Shown here: positions 1 to 10,661 of the stretch, piece by piece
Layout: every line of letters starts with the position of its first letter
How positions within the stretch are numbered: the stretch's first letter is position 1
Assembly: GCA_035998445.1 (NCBI GenBank)
Contig: DASYHQ010000008.1
Coordinates: 220,744 to 284,743 of the forward strand
Source of the DNA: Tepidisphaeraceae bacterium
GTDB lineage: Bacteria > Planctomycetota > Phycisphaerae > Tepidisphaerales > Tepidisphaeraceae
DNA length: 64,000 nucleotides
Reading direction: 5' to 3'
Program-made: the position numbers and the translations under genes
Notes under the pieces: model-generated
The model's database searches: none
Told to the model about the DNA's origin: nothing
What the model saw: the letters and a program-made list of their open reading frames with translations, nothing else

Positions 1-415
1 TCGCCAGTACCGTGAAGACCATCACCGCCAGCACCGCAATCGGGTTGCGGATGAACGCGATCACCATGCCTTCCAGGATCAACGCCACCGCGAACGCGGT
101 GACGGCCAAGTCGCGCTGGAAGAAGATGCTATCGACGTAGCGCATCGGGTTGCCCTGCGCATCGGTGACGGCACCAGGATCGCCACCGGTCAGAAAAATC
201 AACAGGCCAGGGTTGAGGAACAGCAAGATCGCGGCGATGCCAAAGCTGATCCAGGCCTCGGCTCCGGCGGTGGTGGGAACGTCGCGGCGGTGGAAGTCGG
301 CAACCGGTTCCACCCGACGCGGGTTGTCGGCCGGCACGGGCGCGCCCGCCGGTGGAGCCTGGTCGACCGGTGGGCGTTGATCGCCCGATAGTTTCGGAAG
401 CTTCGACATGTCCAT
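1..415 (-). CDS. N-terminal part of an unrecognised membrane protein
   Basis: Reading leftwards from an ATG at 415 gives 138 residues with no stop before the window edge, so the C-terminus is missing. The first ~50 residues are polar and proline-rich (PPAGAPVPADNP), followed by hydrophobic segments at about residues 56-76, 103-121 and from 125 to the edge, which predicts an inner-membrane protein with at least three membrane spans. A GAGG lies just upstream of the ATG; a second in-frame ATG at 409 is an alternative start. It is transcribed away from pheS, with 114 bp between the two starts. I do not recognise the family, and no function is proposed. Confidence 0.6.
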   Translation of the reverse strand, partial: MDMSKLPKLSGDQRPPVDQAPPAGAPVPADNPRRVEPVADFHRRDVPTTAGAEAWISFGIAAILLFLNPGLLIFLTGGDPGAVTDAQGNPMRYVDSIFFQRDLAVTAFAVALILEGMVIAFIRNPIAVLAVMVFTVLA

Positions 416-529
416 GATTGGCCTCGCGCGCTTGATTCGCTGGGGTTCCCCGTGAAAATGCCATGGTAGGGTCGGCCGGGCATTCGCGAAAGAGCCGGCC
501 GACTCCGCTTTTCCCGCGCCAGGAGCGAT

Positions 530-1567
530 ATGTCCGACGTGCTTGCCGAGATCGACTCAGTCTTCACCACCGCTCATGCCGAGTTGGCCACCGTTGCCAA
601 CGCCGAGCAGCTCGAGACGTTTCGCATCAAATACCTGGGCACGAAGGGGAAGGTAAAGGACCTGATGTCCCTGCTGGGCAAGGCCGCGCCGGACCAGAAA
701 CGGGCGGTGGGCCAGCGGGTAAACGCGGGCAAGGAATCCCTGACGGCCGCGTTCGAAGAGGCCAAGGCCAAGCAGTCGGCCGGGCCGGCGACGCGGGTGG
801 GAATCGACGTTACCGAGCCCGGAATTAAGCCCGAAATCGGGCATCGCCACGTGCTGATGAAGACGGTGGACGAGCTCGTGGAGCTGTTCGCCCGCATGGG
901 TTTCACCGTCGCCAGCGGGCCTGAGGTGGAGGACGAATTCCATAACTTCATCGCGCTGAACATCCCAGCCAATCACCCCGCTCGCGACCCGCTGGACAAC
1001 TACTACATCCAGCCCTTCGGTACCGCGGAAGCTGCAAAAAATGCGGGTGTTTCCGCCGATCCGACCGCGGCCCTGCTGCGCACGCAGACGAGCACGGTGC
1101 AGATCCGCGTGATGGAAAACCAAGCTCCACCGATTCGGGTCGTCATTCCTGGCCGGGTCTATCGACCGGACACCCACGACGACACGCACTTGTCGATGTT
1201 CCACCAGCTGGAAGCGCTCGTGATCGACGAAAATGTGACGATGATCGACCTGAAGAGCACGATTCTCCAGTTCGTTCGCGCCTATTTCGGCCAGGACACC
1301 AAGCTCCGCCTGCGGCCCAGCTTTTTCCCATTCACCGAACCGTCGGCTGAGGTCGACGTGTGGTTCGAAGATAAGCAGCGCTGGATCGAGCTCGGCGGCT
1401 GCGGGATGGTGCATCCCAACGTGCTGAAGGCCGTCAATATCGACCCCGAAAAGTACAGCGGCTGGGCCTTCGGCTTTGGCATCGAACGCATCGCGATGCG
1501 CAAGTACGGCATCACGAACATCCGCCAGTTCGTCGAGAACGACCTGCGTTTCCTGCGGCAGTTTTAA
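530..1567 (+). CDS. pheS: Phenylalanine--tRNA ligase alpha subunit
   Basis: Class II aminoacyl-tRNA synthetase subunit that, as an alpha2beta2 enzyme with PheT, charges tRNA-Phe in the cytoplasm. The 345 residues match the family length. The N-terminal ~90 residues form the coiled-coil tRNA-binding arm; the catalytic domain follows, with PEVEDEFHNFIALNIP (131-146), the NHPARDPLDNYY segment (147-159), RVYRPDTHDDTHLSMFHQ (209-226) and the motif 3 region GFGIERIAMRKYGI (315-328) close to the C-terminus. A loop of about 16 residues (163-178) between the first two blocks looks longer than in E. coli PheS. AGGAG sits 4 bp before the ATG. The usual partner pheT does not follow; the next unit is rRNA, so pheT must be elsewhere. 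Confidence 0.97.
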   Translation: MSDVLAEIDSVFTTAHAELATVANAEQLETFRIKYLGTKGKVKDLMSLLGKAAPDQKRAVGQRVNAGKESLTAAFEEAKAKQSAGPATRVGIDVTEPGIKPEIGHRHVLMKTVDELVELFARMGFTVASGPEVEDEFHNFIALNIPANHPARDPLDNYYIQPFGTAEAAKNAGVSADPTAALLRTQTSTVQIRVMENQAPPIRVVIPGRVYRPDTHDDTHLSMFHQLEALVIDENVTMIDLKSTILQFVRAYFGQDTKLRLRPSFFPFTEPSAEVDVWFEDKQRWIELGGCGMVHPNVLKAVNIDPEKYSGWAFGFGIERIAMRKYGITNIRQFVENDLRFLRQF

Positions 1568-1582
1568 AGATCGAGCAGATAC

Positions 1583-1623
1583 GAAACCGCAAGCGGTGAA
1601 CGAGACCTACCGCTTGCAGTTTC
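1583..1623 (+). terminator. Hairpin downstream of pheS
   Basis: A 15-bp stem with one mismatch (GAAACCGCAAGCGGT against ACCGCTTGCAGTTTC) around an 11-base loop starts 15 bp after the pheS stop. No T-run follows, so it may stop transcription only weakly or protect the mRNA end. Confidence 0.45.
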
Positions 1624-1919
1624 ACAGTCCCGCTGCGCTCAAATAGTTCGTGCAGGCGCGCGAACCGTTTTCAACGTGCCGCGTAATATCTCTCGGCCCG
1701 CAAGTATGGGACGCGAGAGAGTGGCTTGGCTAAGACCCGATAAACCGCCCGTCCCGTTCAATAACTTGCGACCGTAAAATTCTTCGCGAAGCGCTGTTGC
1801 AATCCATCGGACGGCCGTTATTATCCCGCCTCACCAATCGGAAACGAGTTGGTGACGCGACGCGAGCGAATCGGAAACGAAACGCGAACGACGCGAAGAA
1901 AAAAAGTTTGTCGCAGGCC

Positions 1920-1947
1920 TTGACGCGACGAGAAAAGAAAGTAAGAT
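1920..1947 (+). promoter_or_regulatory. Candidate rRNA promoter
   Basis: TTGACG (1920-1925), a 16-bp spacer and TAAGAT (1942-1947) form a good sigma-70-type promoter pointing at the 23S gene. Just upstream is an A/T-rich run (GAAGAAAAAAAGTTTG, 1895-1910) that could act as an UP element. Transcription from here would give a leader of about 660 nt before mature 23S rRNA. Confidence 0.5.
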
Positions 1948-2616
1948 TCACCTCCCAATCGCGACTGACGCGAACGGACGTGAAGACGACAGCAAGAGGC
2001 AACAGCAGTTTGAGCAACCGCAAGACTGTAACTCTCCGCAGTATCTCGAAGTGACCCCCTGACACAATCAGAGGTCACCAAGAGGTGGCTGAACCGACGG
2101 CAGGCGATAAAGCTGCCACGGGTGCCTGTCGCTGTCGAACTTGAGTAAGCATGCCGTTGCGACGGTGTCCTTATCCGTGTTCGACGGAGTAAATCGACTG
2201 AGTGAACCGATTGAGAAATCGATCGTATTACTAAGCCGAGTTAAATGATCTTTGACAAGTGAATACGAGGTTCGAGTTGATTTCTTCAGAATCAACTAGA
2301 ACTCCGCGACGTCCGGCCCCATTTTGATGGTCTTTCCGATGCCGGACGTCGTCGAGCACCTTTTTGGCGATTAGGGTGTGAAATACACACCCGCAAATGA
2401 GTCACTTCGCAAGTGACTGTTTGGATGACCATAGTCGATTGTTTGTTCCGTTACTGGCACGCCCGCCAGTGTTAGGACCGAGAGTTAGTTCCTCTCCGGT
2501 GCGACCTGTTCCTCTCTTCGTGCACGTTTGACGGAGCTTGGACTGGAAGCTGAAGGGCTGGTATCCGAGTAATTCGGAGCGGTTTCAATCTTAACGTGAC
2601 GGTGATCGATAAATTT
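1948..2616 (+). other. Leader of the 23S rRNA transcript with processing stems
   Basis: No protein gene is visible in this stretch. It holds hairpins at 2276-2296 (GTTGATT/AATCAAC), 2308-2350 (GACGTCCGGC/GCCGGACGTC) and 2400-2418 (AGTCACTT/AAGTGACT). The inner processing stem is CGGTGATCGATA at 2600-2611, perfectly complementary to 5490-5501 just beyond the 23S 3' end. An outer stem pairs GTGAATACGAGGTTCGA (2259-2275) with 5625-5642, with one bulge. GATGACCAT near 2424 is also complementary to ATGGTCATC near 5552. These nested pairings are what RNase III-type maturation of pre-23S would use. Confidence 0.6.
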
Positions 2617-5484
<2,868 letters not shown>

Positions 5485-5653
5485 ATTTTTATCGATCACC
5501 GTTCGACGTGATCCTGTTCCGTAACACGAACAGGAACCCACTCGAATGGCTCGATGGTCATCAATCTCAAAAAGCGTGTTCGACAAGCGGAGCACGTCAT
5601 TTCTGAGCAATCAGGATGAAACGTTCGAACCTCGTAATTCACTAATAAAGTGG

Positions 5654-5681
5654 CTTGGCCAGCCTTAAACGGTTGGCCAAG
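5654..5681 (+). other. 23S-5S spacer hairpin
   Basis: CTTGGCCA (5654-5661) and TGGCCAAG (5674-5681) form an 8-bp stem, extendable by weaker pairs, immediately before the 5S gene. It probably separates the two mature rRNAs during processing. A further hairpin CCTGTTC/GAACAGG lies at about 5513-5534. Confidence 0.5.
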
Positions 5682-5685
5682 TCTT

Positions 5686-5794
5686 CGTTGGTGGCTATAT
5701 CCTCAGGGTCACACCCGTTCCCATTCCGAACACGGTCGTTAAGCCTGCGGAGCCGATGATACTGCTTCAGCGGGAAAGTAGGTCACTGCCAGCG
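5686..5794 (+). rRNA. rrf: 5S ribosomal RNA
   Basis: About 109 nt with the family signature CCCATTCCGAACACGGTCGTTAAG in the expected place (CCGAAC loop) and GGGAAAGTAGGTCACTGCC near the 3' end. The 5' CGTTGGTGG pairs with 3' CACTGCCAGCG to give helix I. It lies 200 bp after the 23S gene and is followed 11 bp later by an intrinsic terminator, so 23S and 5S appear to be one transcription unit. Ends are approximate. Confidence 0.92.
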
Positions 5795-5805
5795 TTTATT
5801 CAAAA

Positions 5806-5840
5806 GCCCCCGGCACTCAAAAGGTGTCGGGGGCTTTTTT
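5806..5840 (+). terminator. Intrinsic terminator of the rRNA unit
   Basis: GCCCCCGGCAC (5806-5816) pairs with GTGTCGGGGGC (5824-5834), with one G-U pair, and is followed directly by six T residues: a textbook rho-independent terminator. Confidence 0.9.
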
Positions 5841-5966
5841 GCGTACATTGGTTTTATAGTCTGGCGCCGCCCCCCCACTACTCGCGGACCCTCCCTCCAC
5901 AAGCCGTCTTGTTCTATTTTTGTCGTAGAGCCTTTTCCTTTATTCGTGGCGGGCGCAGGACACGTT

Positions 5967-6067
5967 GTCATCCCGATGGCAGCCTTGGCGACCTGAGGGA
6001 TCTCGACGTGACAATCGTTTATCCGCACACCGATCCCTCAGGTCGCTACCGCTCCGTTCGGGATGAT
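5967..6067. repeat. Family C palindromic element, copy 1
   Basis: GTCATCCCGA at the left is answered by TCGGGATGAT at the right, with inner arms GCGACCTGAGGGATC and GATCCCTCAGGTCGC. The same arms occur at 13006-13107 and, in variant form, at 53052-53136. The remainder of the gap between the rRNA terminator and 6167 shows no gene. Confidence 0.75.
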
Positions 6068-6167
6068 AATGCCTTGACCGCTACGATTGAAGTGAGAGTG
6101 CTCTAAAGCGGCGAGTCCGGTGGAGCGGGCGTGCTCTTTGCACGGTCCTTGCCTGGGCTATTTGTTC

Positions 6168-6581
6168 CTAATTCATGTGCTGGAAGAAGCGCACGATCAC
6201 TTCCCTCGTGCGCGGGCCGTCGAATTCGCACAGGTAGATCCCCTGCCATTGGCCGAGCACGAGCTGGCCGCGTTCGACCAGGACCTGCACGCTGTTGCCG
6301 ACCAGCGCTGTCTTCACGTGGCTGTCGCTGTTCCCTTCATTATGTCGGTAGTACGGCTCCTGCTTGGGAATCAGCGTCTCAAGCTTCTTCAGTAGGTCGT
6401 GTTGAACGTCTGGGTCGGCGTTCTCCTGGATGGTGATGCCGGCCGTCGTGTGGGGGACGTAGACGAAGGCGATGCCATCGCCCTGCTGCTGCCGCACAAT
6501 TTCGGCGACGCGGTCGGTGATGTCGACCATCTGGCTGCGCTGTTGGGTGCGGACGCGTTCGGTTGTGCTGTGAGATGCCAT
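6168..6581 (-). CDS. YjbQ/UPF0047 family protein
   Basis: A 137-residue cytoplasmic protein of the YjbQ (UPF0047) family; members have been reported to have a secondary thiamine-phosphate-synthase activity, but the physiological role is unsettled. The family hallmarks are visible: VYVPHTTAGITIQENADPDV (residues 40-59), the conserved RHNEGNSDSHVKTALVGNS block, and the C-terminal LGQWQGIYLCEFDGPR, which together bring the conserved His and Glu residues of the trimeric barrel. Length is normal for the family. It stands alone, converging with nothing, between two repeat elements, and I see no operon partner. Confidence 0.9.
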   Translation of the reverse strand: MASHSTTERVRTQQRSQMVDITDRVAEIVRQQQGDGIAFVYVPHTTAGITIQENADPDVQHDLLKKLETLIPKQEPYYRHNEGNSDSHVKTALVGNSVQVLVERGQLVLGQWQGIYLCEFDGPRTREVIVRFFQHMN

Positions 6582-6662
6582 AGGGGACTCCTTGGCACAT
6601 CCTACGACCGGTTGGCGATTGGGTCAGCTTGGAAGTTGGGGATGAACCCCGCGCGATGTCCG

Positions 6663-6740
6663 CATCCTGAGGTACTCCGAAGGATCTCCCCCCATATTCG
6701 TACGTAGGACGGAAGAGATCCTTCGGAGCACCTCAGGATG
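6663..6740. repeat. Family B palindromic element, copy 1
   Basis: CATCCTGAGGTACTCCGAAG at the left and its near reverse complement CTTCGGAGCACCTCAGGATG at the right, separated by ~30 bp. Other copies: 24942-25022, 28731-28812, and a half copy at 60158. No gene is visible in the 6582-6939 gap. Confidence 0.85.
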
Positions 6741-6939
6741 ACGATTCAGAGTTGGGACGCGTGCGTTGATATATGCGCAACTCGCCCAAGCCGCCCGGAG
6801 GTCTTTGGCGCACGAGGTTTGAAGAGGCCTACCAAGACAAGCGACCCCGGGAGTTGGTTTGCTCCCGCGGCCGTGCTGGTTCCGCCAAGCCGCAAGTGGG
6901 TGCTCGCGGTGCTTGTAATGATGAAGTGATCCGTCGCGT

Positions 6940-7380
6940 CTAGGGCAGCGTGATCGTCTGGCCGGCCTTCAGCGAAGTGGGAGATAGTCCCGGATTGGCG
7001 CTGGCGATGCGGGTCCAGTGCTTGCCGTCGCCGTAGGTGTTGCGGGCGATGGCGTAGAGGGTGTCGCCGCTCTTCACCTGGTACTGGTTGCCGGCGGCCG
7101 GCTTGGCGGCGGGCGTTGCGGGGGTAAGGGTCGTCGGCGTGATGGAAGCGGCGGTGGCGTAGGTCGGGGTGGCGCTAACGGGCTTGGCGTAGACGATCGC
7201 GTCGCTCGGCGCCGGGTCGGCGGCAACGCCGCTGGCGACCGCGGGCTTGGCGGCGTGGCGGACGGGCTTCACGTCCAGCACACTCGGGTTCACCTCGGCG
7301 GTCTTCGCCTTGCCGTTTTCGCAGCCGATTAAACTCCCGATCATCACGGCCGCGAGCAAGGCGAACATCGACTTCAACAT
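6940..7380 (-). CDS. LysM-domain lipoprotein
   Basis: A 146-residue exported lipoprotein that probably binds peptidoglycan. The N-terminus MLKSMFALLAAVMIGSLIGC has a lipobox (LIGC) with Cys20 as the expected lipidated residue. A linker rich in Ala, Thr and Pro follows (about 25-95). The C-terminal ~48 residues form one LysM domain: YQVKSGDTLYAIARNTYGDG, then WTRIASANPGLSPTSLKAGQ and a terminal ITLP. LysM binds N-acetylglucosamine-containing glycans, so the protein likely tethers to the cell wall from the outer or inner membrane. Its partner is unknown and no neighbour is on the same strand within a short distance. Confidence 0.88.
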   Translation of the reverse strand: MLKSMFALLAAVMIGSLIGCENGKAKTAEVNPSVLDVKPVRHAAKPAVASGVAADPAPSDAIVYAKPVSATPTYATAASITPTTLTPATPAAKPAAGNQYQVKSGDTLYAIARNTYGDGKHWTRIASANPGLSPTSLKAGQTITLP

Positions 7381-7496
7381 GGCGTCTCCGATTCCTGCAG
7401 TTGTGAATGCCGCCCGTTCGTCATCTTGACGGTGGCGGTGATGCAGGACTTATCGGAGCAGATTCAACATGAACGTGAGAAATGGCGGCGGCATGG

Positions 7497-7634
7497 CCGT
7501 GGCATGGGCGTCTCGCCCGTGCCTGTGGACTCATCAATTGTTTTTATTTGTGGCAGCCGGCTTCGATCGAACGGGCTGCCGCAAATGGGATCTTCACGCC
7601 CATTGCACGCATGGGCGGGACGCCCCTGCCACGG
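7497..7634. repeat. Family A hairpin-doublet element, copy 1
   Basis: 138 bp. Left end CCGTGGCATGGGCGTCTCGC, right end GCGGGACGCCCCTGCCACGG: imperfect inverted repeats, each of which also folds on itself (GCATGGGCG/CGCCC.TGC with a TCT loop). Interior ~85 bp is not conserved with other copies beyond short patches. Copies: 10416, 14945, 22126, 22446, 55377, 57434. Confidence 0.85.
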
Positions 7635-7643
7635 TATGGGGAA

Positions 7644-7677
7644 AGCCCCTCCCCCGCTGTTGCGCGTGGGAGGGGCT
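7644..7677 (-). terminator. Terminator-like hairpin after the amine oxidase gene
   Basis: AGCCCCTCCC (7644-7653) pairs with GGGAGGGGCT (7668-7677). On the minus strand it lies 23 bp past the stop of the amine oxidase gene and is followed by TTTCCCC, a short T-run. Confidence 0.6.
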
Positions 7678-7699
7678 CAAGCGTGACTTGATCGTTACT

Positions 7700-9271
7700 T
7701 CACTTCACGCCATCGCGCCGGGCCAACCGTTTGGCGACGCGGACGCCGCTCTCCAGGGCGCCTTCCATGAAGCCGACGAACTTGTAGCACGTGTGTTCGC
7801 CAGCGAAGTGCAGGCGTCCCAGGCCGTTGTAGAGGGTCGGACCGATCCGGCAGATCTGGCCGGGCGCGGGGAACGTGTAGCCGCCCTTCGTCCAAGTGTC
7901 GCCAAGCCAGTCGACGAAGGTCGAGCGGACCAGGCTCTTGGAGAAGCCGGGATACATCGCGTCCAACGCCGGGCCATAGGCGGCATCTTTCTCGGTCGCG
8001 TAGGCGGCGCGGGCGCTCTCGGCGGCGGGACCACCGCTGTAGGCGGTCAAAGAGATGCCTTCATCGCCCGGCGAGCCGTCGGTCGATTCCCACGTGCTGC
8101 TGACGTCGCCGTCGGTCATGCCTTCGGGCGACAGGTTCACCTGTTCCCAGAACCGGTTCTTCACCGCTGCCAGGTACTTCACGTTGTTGCCCATTTGCGG
8201 GGCCAGCGCCCGCGGTAGGGAAGGTGTGAAGCGGATCTTCCGCCAAATGCTCGGCGGCACGGTAAGCACCACGTCGTCGCCGATCAGCGTCTTGCCGTTG
8301 CTCAGCACCACGCTAACGCCCAGTTCCGTCTGCGTGATGCTCTTGGCGGCCAGGCCCAGCAGGACGTTCTCGCGACCGATGGCGTCGGCAAGGCACTCAG
8401 CCAACTGCTGGTTGCCACCGCGCAGGCGGAAGACTTCGGTATCGGTGAAGTAGCGCACTCCCCCACCGGCCGCGATTTGCGTGAGGTTGCCCAGGTAGCT
8501 CTGCCGGTCCATCGGCACCGCGTTGTTCCCCTCAAACTCGGCGGCGATCGCCTGCTTTGTCGTGGGGCTCACCGGCAGGTTGTCCAGCCAGTCGGCGGTC
8601 GATCGCAGATCCAGCTCGCGCGCGTTCGCCGACAGCCAAGGCTCTTCGATGTTCACGCCTTTGGCGTCATCGATCAGCGGTTGGAACGCCGTGTCCATCT
8701 CGGCCCAGATCGCGTCGGCCTCGGGCTTCGTCAGGCGCTGGCCGTTCAGCACGATGGGCGTATCGGCATCGTCGGTGACCACTTCAACGTAGTCCAGCCC
8801 AAAGTGCGTCTTGTACGCCCACCAGTGCGGTTGATTCAGCCCGATGTACTCGCCGCCCCCCTCGGCGGTCTTGCCGGGCAGCAGCTCGCGATAGGAGACG
8901 ACCCGCCCGCCAAGGCGATCGCGCGCCTCGACCACGACTACGTCGTAGCCCATCGACTTCAGCTCATGCGCGCTGGATAGACCGGCGAAGCCGGCGCCAA
9001 TCACAATGATGCGCTTCTGAACCGGTTTCGACGACGATGCAGACGAAGCAGACGACGGCGCCTCGAGCGGCACGTCGATCGAAAGGGGCAGGTTGTCGAT
9101 TCGGGGCAAGTCCGGACGGAGGGGAGACCCTCGCGGCGTCGGCCGATCGCTGCTAGGCAGCAACCCGGCCGAGGCCGCGACGGTCGCCTTCAGCGCGGCT
9201 TCGCGTCCCGGCCCACTGCATAGCTCGGGCCTGTATCGACGTAGAAATTGTCCGTACAACGAGAACGGCAT
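7700..9271 (-). CDS. Flavin-containing amine oxidoreductase
   Basis: A 523-residue FAD-dependent oxidoreductase of the monoamine oxidase type, oxidising an amine to an imine with release of peroxide; the substrate cannot be told. The ADP-binding beta-alpha-beta fold is at residues 87-118 (IIVIGAGFAGLSSAHEL, then VVVVEARDRLGGRV), followed by the family block GGGEYIG and, near the C-terminus, the second FAD contact LHFAGEHTCYKFVGFMEGAL. About 85 residues precede the FAD fold, Ser/Pro-rich and without a clear signal peptide; a Tat-like RR pair at 11-12 lacks the rest of the motif. Length is typical. A terminator-like hairpin lies after the stop. The far upstream part of the N-terminus may be over-extended. 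Confidence 0.85.
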   Translation of the reverse strand: MPFSLYGQFLRRYRPELCSGPGREAALKATVAASAGLLPSSDRPTPRGSPLRPDLPRIDNLPLSIDVPLEAPSSASSASSSKPVQKRIIVIGAGFAGLSSAHELKSMGYDVVVVEARDRLGGRVVSYRELLPGKTAEGGGEYIGLNQPHWWAYKTHFGLDYVEVVTDDADTPIVLNGQRLTKPEADAIWAEMDTAFQPLIDDAKGVNIEEPWLSANARELDLRSTADWLDNLPVSPTTKQAIAAEFEGNNAVPMDRQSYLGNLTQIAAGGGVRYFTDTEVFRLRGGNQQLAECLADAIGRENVLLGLAAKSITQTELGVSVVLSNGKTLIGDDVVLTVPPSIWRKIRFTPSLPRALAPQMGNNVKYLAAVKNRFWEQVNLSPEGMTDGDVSSTWESTDGSPGDEGISLTAYSGGPAAESARAAYATEKDAAYGPALDAMYPGFSKSLVRSTFVDWLGDTWTKGGYTFPAPGQICRIGPTLYNGLGRLHFAGEHTCYKFVGFMEGALESGVRVAKRLARRDGVK

Positions 9272-9586
9272 AAAGCACCTTCCATTGGTTTGCGGGCCGC
9301 AGCCCGTGTGTCTGTTGGAGCCATGTCTAATTCAACCCTACACCACGCCCCCTGAACCGGTCAACATCGTAACTGGAGGCACAAAGTATTCGTAAACCGA
9401 ATACCTACAGTATATTACGTTCTCGACACCACCTAGGTTCGCATGCCGCGGTGGCGGCTATTTCCCAGCCCAACTTGCCCAGTCAGCAGACTGAACAATG
9501 TTTAGCGCCTGAGGGCCTTCCCGCGGTCGCTTGCCGGGTGATCGGTGGTTTGAGATAGTCTCCGCGCATCAACTGGAGCAACCCGC
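9272..9586. other. Intergenic region between divergent genes
   Basis: 315 bp between the amine oxidase start and the ThuA-like gene start; promoters for both should lie here. The only structure seen is a small palindrome, GTATTCG (9386-9392), five bases, CGAATAC (9398-9404), a possible operator. The stretch around 9370-9420 is A/T-richer than its surroundings. Confidence 0.4.
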
Positions 9587-10333
9587 ATGGCCATCCGCGT
9601 CACCGTCTGGCACGAACACCGTCACGAAAAAATTAACACCGCCGTCGCCGCCGTCTACCCGCAGGGCATGCACGAGGCGATCGCCAACTACCTGCGTCGA
9701 TCAGGCGACCTGGAGGTGCGAACCGCCCTGCTGGATGCAGCCGACAACGGGTTGCCCGAGGACGTGTTGAACAACACCGACGTGCTGACCTGGTGGGGCC
9801 ACGGCGCCCACCACGAGGTGTCGGACCTGACCGTCGAGCGCGTCTACCGGCGCGTGCATGACGGCATGGGCCTGATCGTGCTGCACTCGGGACACCACTC
9901 GAAGATCTTCCGCAAACTGATGGGCACCGGCTGCGACCTGAAGTGGCGCGTCGGCAACGACCGTGAGGTGCTGTGGGTGACGCGCCCGGGCCACCCGATC
10001 ACCGAGGGGATCGAGGAGTGCATCATCCTGGAACAGGAAGAGATGTACGGCGAGTTCTTCGACGTGCCCGAGCCGCTGGAGACCGTCTTCATCAGCAATT
10101 TCTCCGGCGGCGAGGTCTTCCGCAGTGGCCTGACCTACCAGCGCGGCCAGGGCAGCATCTTCTACTTCCGCCCGGGTCACGAGACCTACCCCACGTACCA
10201 CAACCCGCAGGTGATGCGCGTGATCGAGAACGCGATCCGCTGGGCCGTCCCGCGCGACCCCGCCCGACCGGTAAAGTTCGGCCATCACCCGCAGGACTGG
10301 ATGGAAAAGAAGAAGAGCGAAGGCCGCGTTTAG
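9587..10333 (+). CDS. ThuA-like (trehalose utilisation) family protein
   Basis: A 248-residue cytoplasmic protein of the ThuA family, which has a class I glutamine-amidotransferase-like fold; ThuA was named in rhizobial trehalose use and is abundant in planctomycetes, where the role is mostly unknown. Recognisable blocks are [11 protein letters not shown] at the N-terminus, [14 protein letters not shown] (about 64-77), [20 protein letters not shown], the [11 protein letters not shown] segment and the C-terminal GRGQ-like block ([21 protein letters not shown]) before a final IENAIRWAV. No signal peptide. A cis operator-like palindrome lies 180 bp upstream. It stands alone; what it acts on is not indicated by neighbours. 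Confidence 0.88.
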   Translation: MAIRVTVWHEHRHEKINTAVAAVYPQGMHEAIANYLRRSGDLEVRTALLDAADNGLPEDVLNNTDVLTWWGHGAHHEVSDLTVERVYRRVHDGMGLIVLHSGHHSKIFRKLMGTGCDLKWRVGNDREVLWVTRPGHPITEGIEECIILEQEEMYGEFFDVPEPLETVFISNFSGGEVFRSGLTYQRGQGSIFYFRPGHETYPTYHNPQVMRVIENAIRWAVPRDPARPVKFGHHPQDWMEKKKSEGRV

Positions 10334-10415
10334 AAGAACGGCTGACGCGAACGACCGCCGCACGCGAGCAGCGGTCGGTTCACTTATTCATCTCAAGCGC
10401 CACGCCGCGGCTTTA

Positions 10416-10554
10416 CCGTGGCATGGGCGTCTCGCCCATGCCTGTGGATTGGAACTAGAAATCGCATTTGTTCCAGATTGCGCTGATCAAGCCGCAGCAA
10501 CAAATCTGACCTCACGGCCCTACCCAATGCATGGGCGAGACGCCCATGCCACGG
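10416..10554. repeat. Family A hairpin-doublet element, copy 2
   Basis: 139 bp. Left arm CCGTGGCATGGGCGTCTCGC, right arm GCGAGACGCCCATGCCACGG, perfectly complementary over more than 20 bp. Between it and 10661 lies only a fragment of another common repeat (CTCCGCGTGCCTCCGCGCC, around 10615-10650). Confidence 0.9.
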
Positions 10555-10661
10555 CCAGAGCGGACGACACCGAGTTCGGTAACACATGCTTCGCTTACGT
10601 GGCCCGCTCGTCTTCTCCGCGTGCCTCCGCGCCATCCTCTGCGCCTCTGCGGTGAAAAGCG

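Noticed and set aside
2251..2280. TTGACA upstream of the 23S gene as an alternative promoter
   Set aside because: There is no acceptable -10 at the right distance and the sequence is part of the outer processing stem.
1568..2616. tRNA genes in the 23S leader or spacer
   Set aside because: I looked for T-loop and acceptor patterns there and found none.
7469..8218. Plus-strand frame covering a family A element and the end of the amine oxidase gene
   Set aside because: Begins in the repeat (arms read as MGVSP-type peptides) and continues as a shadow.
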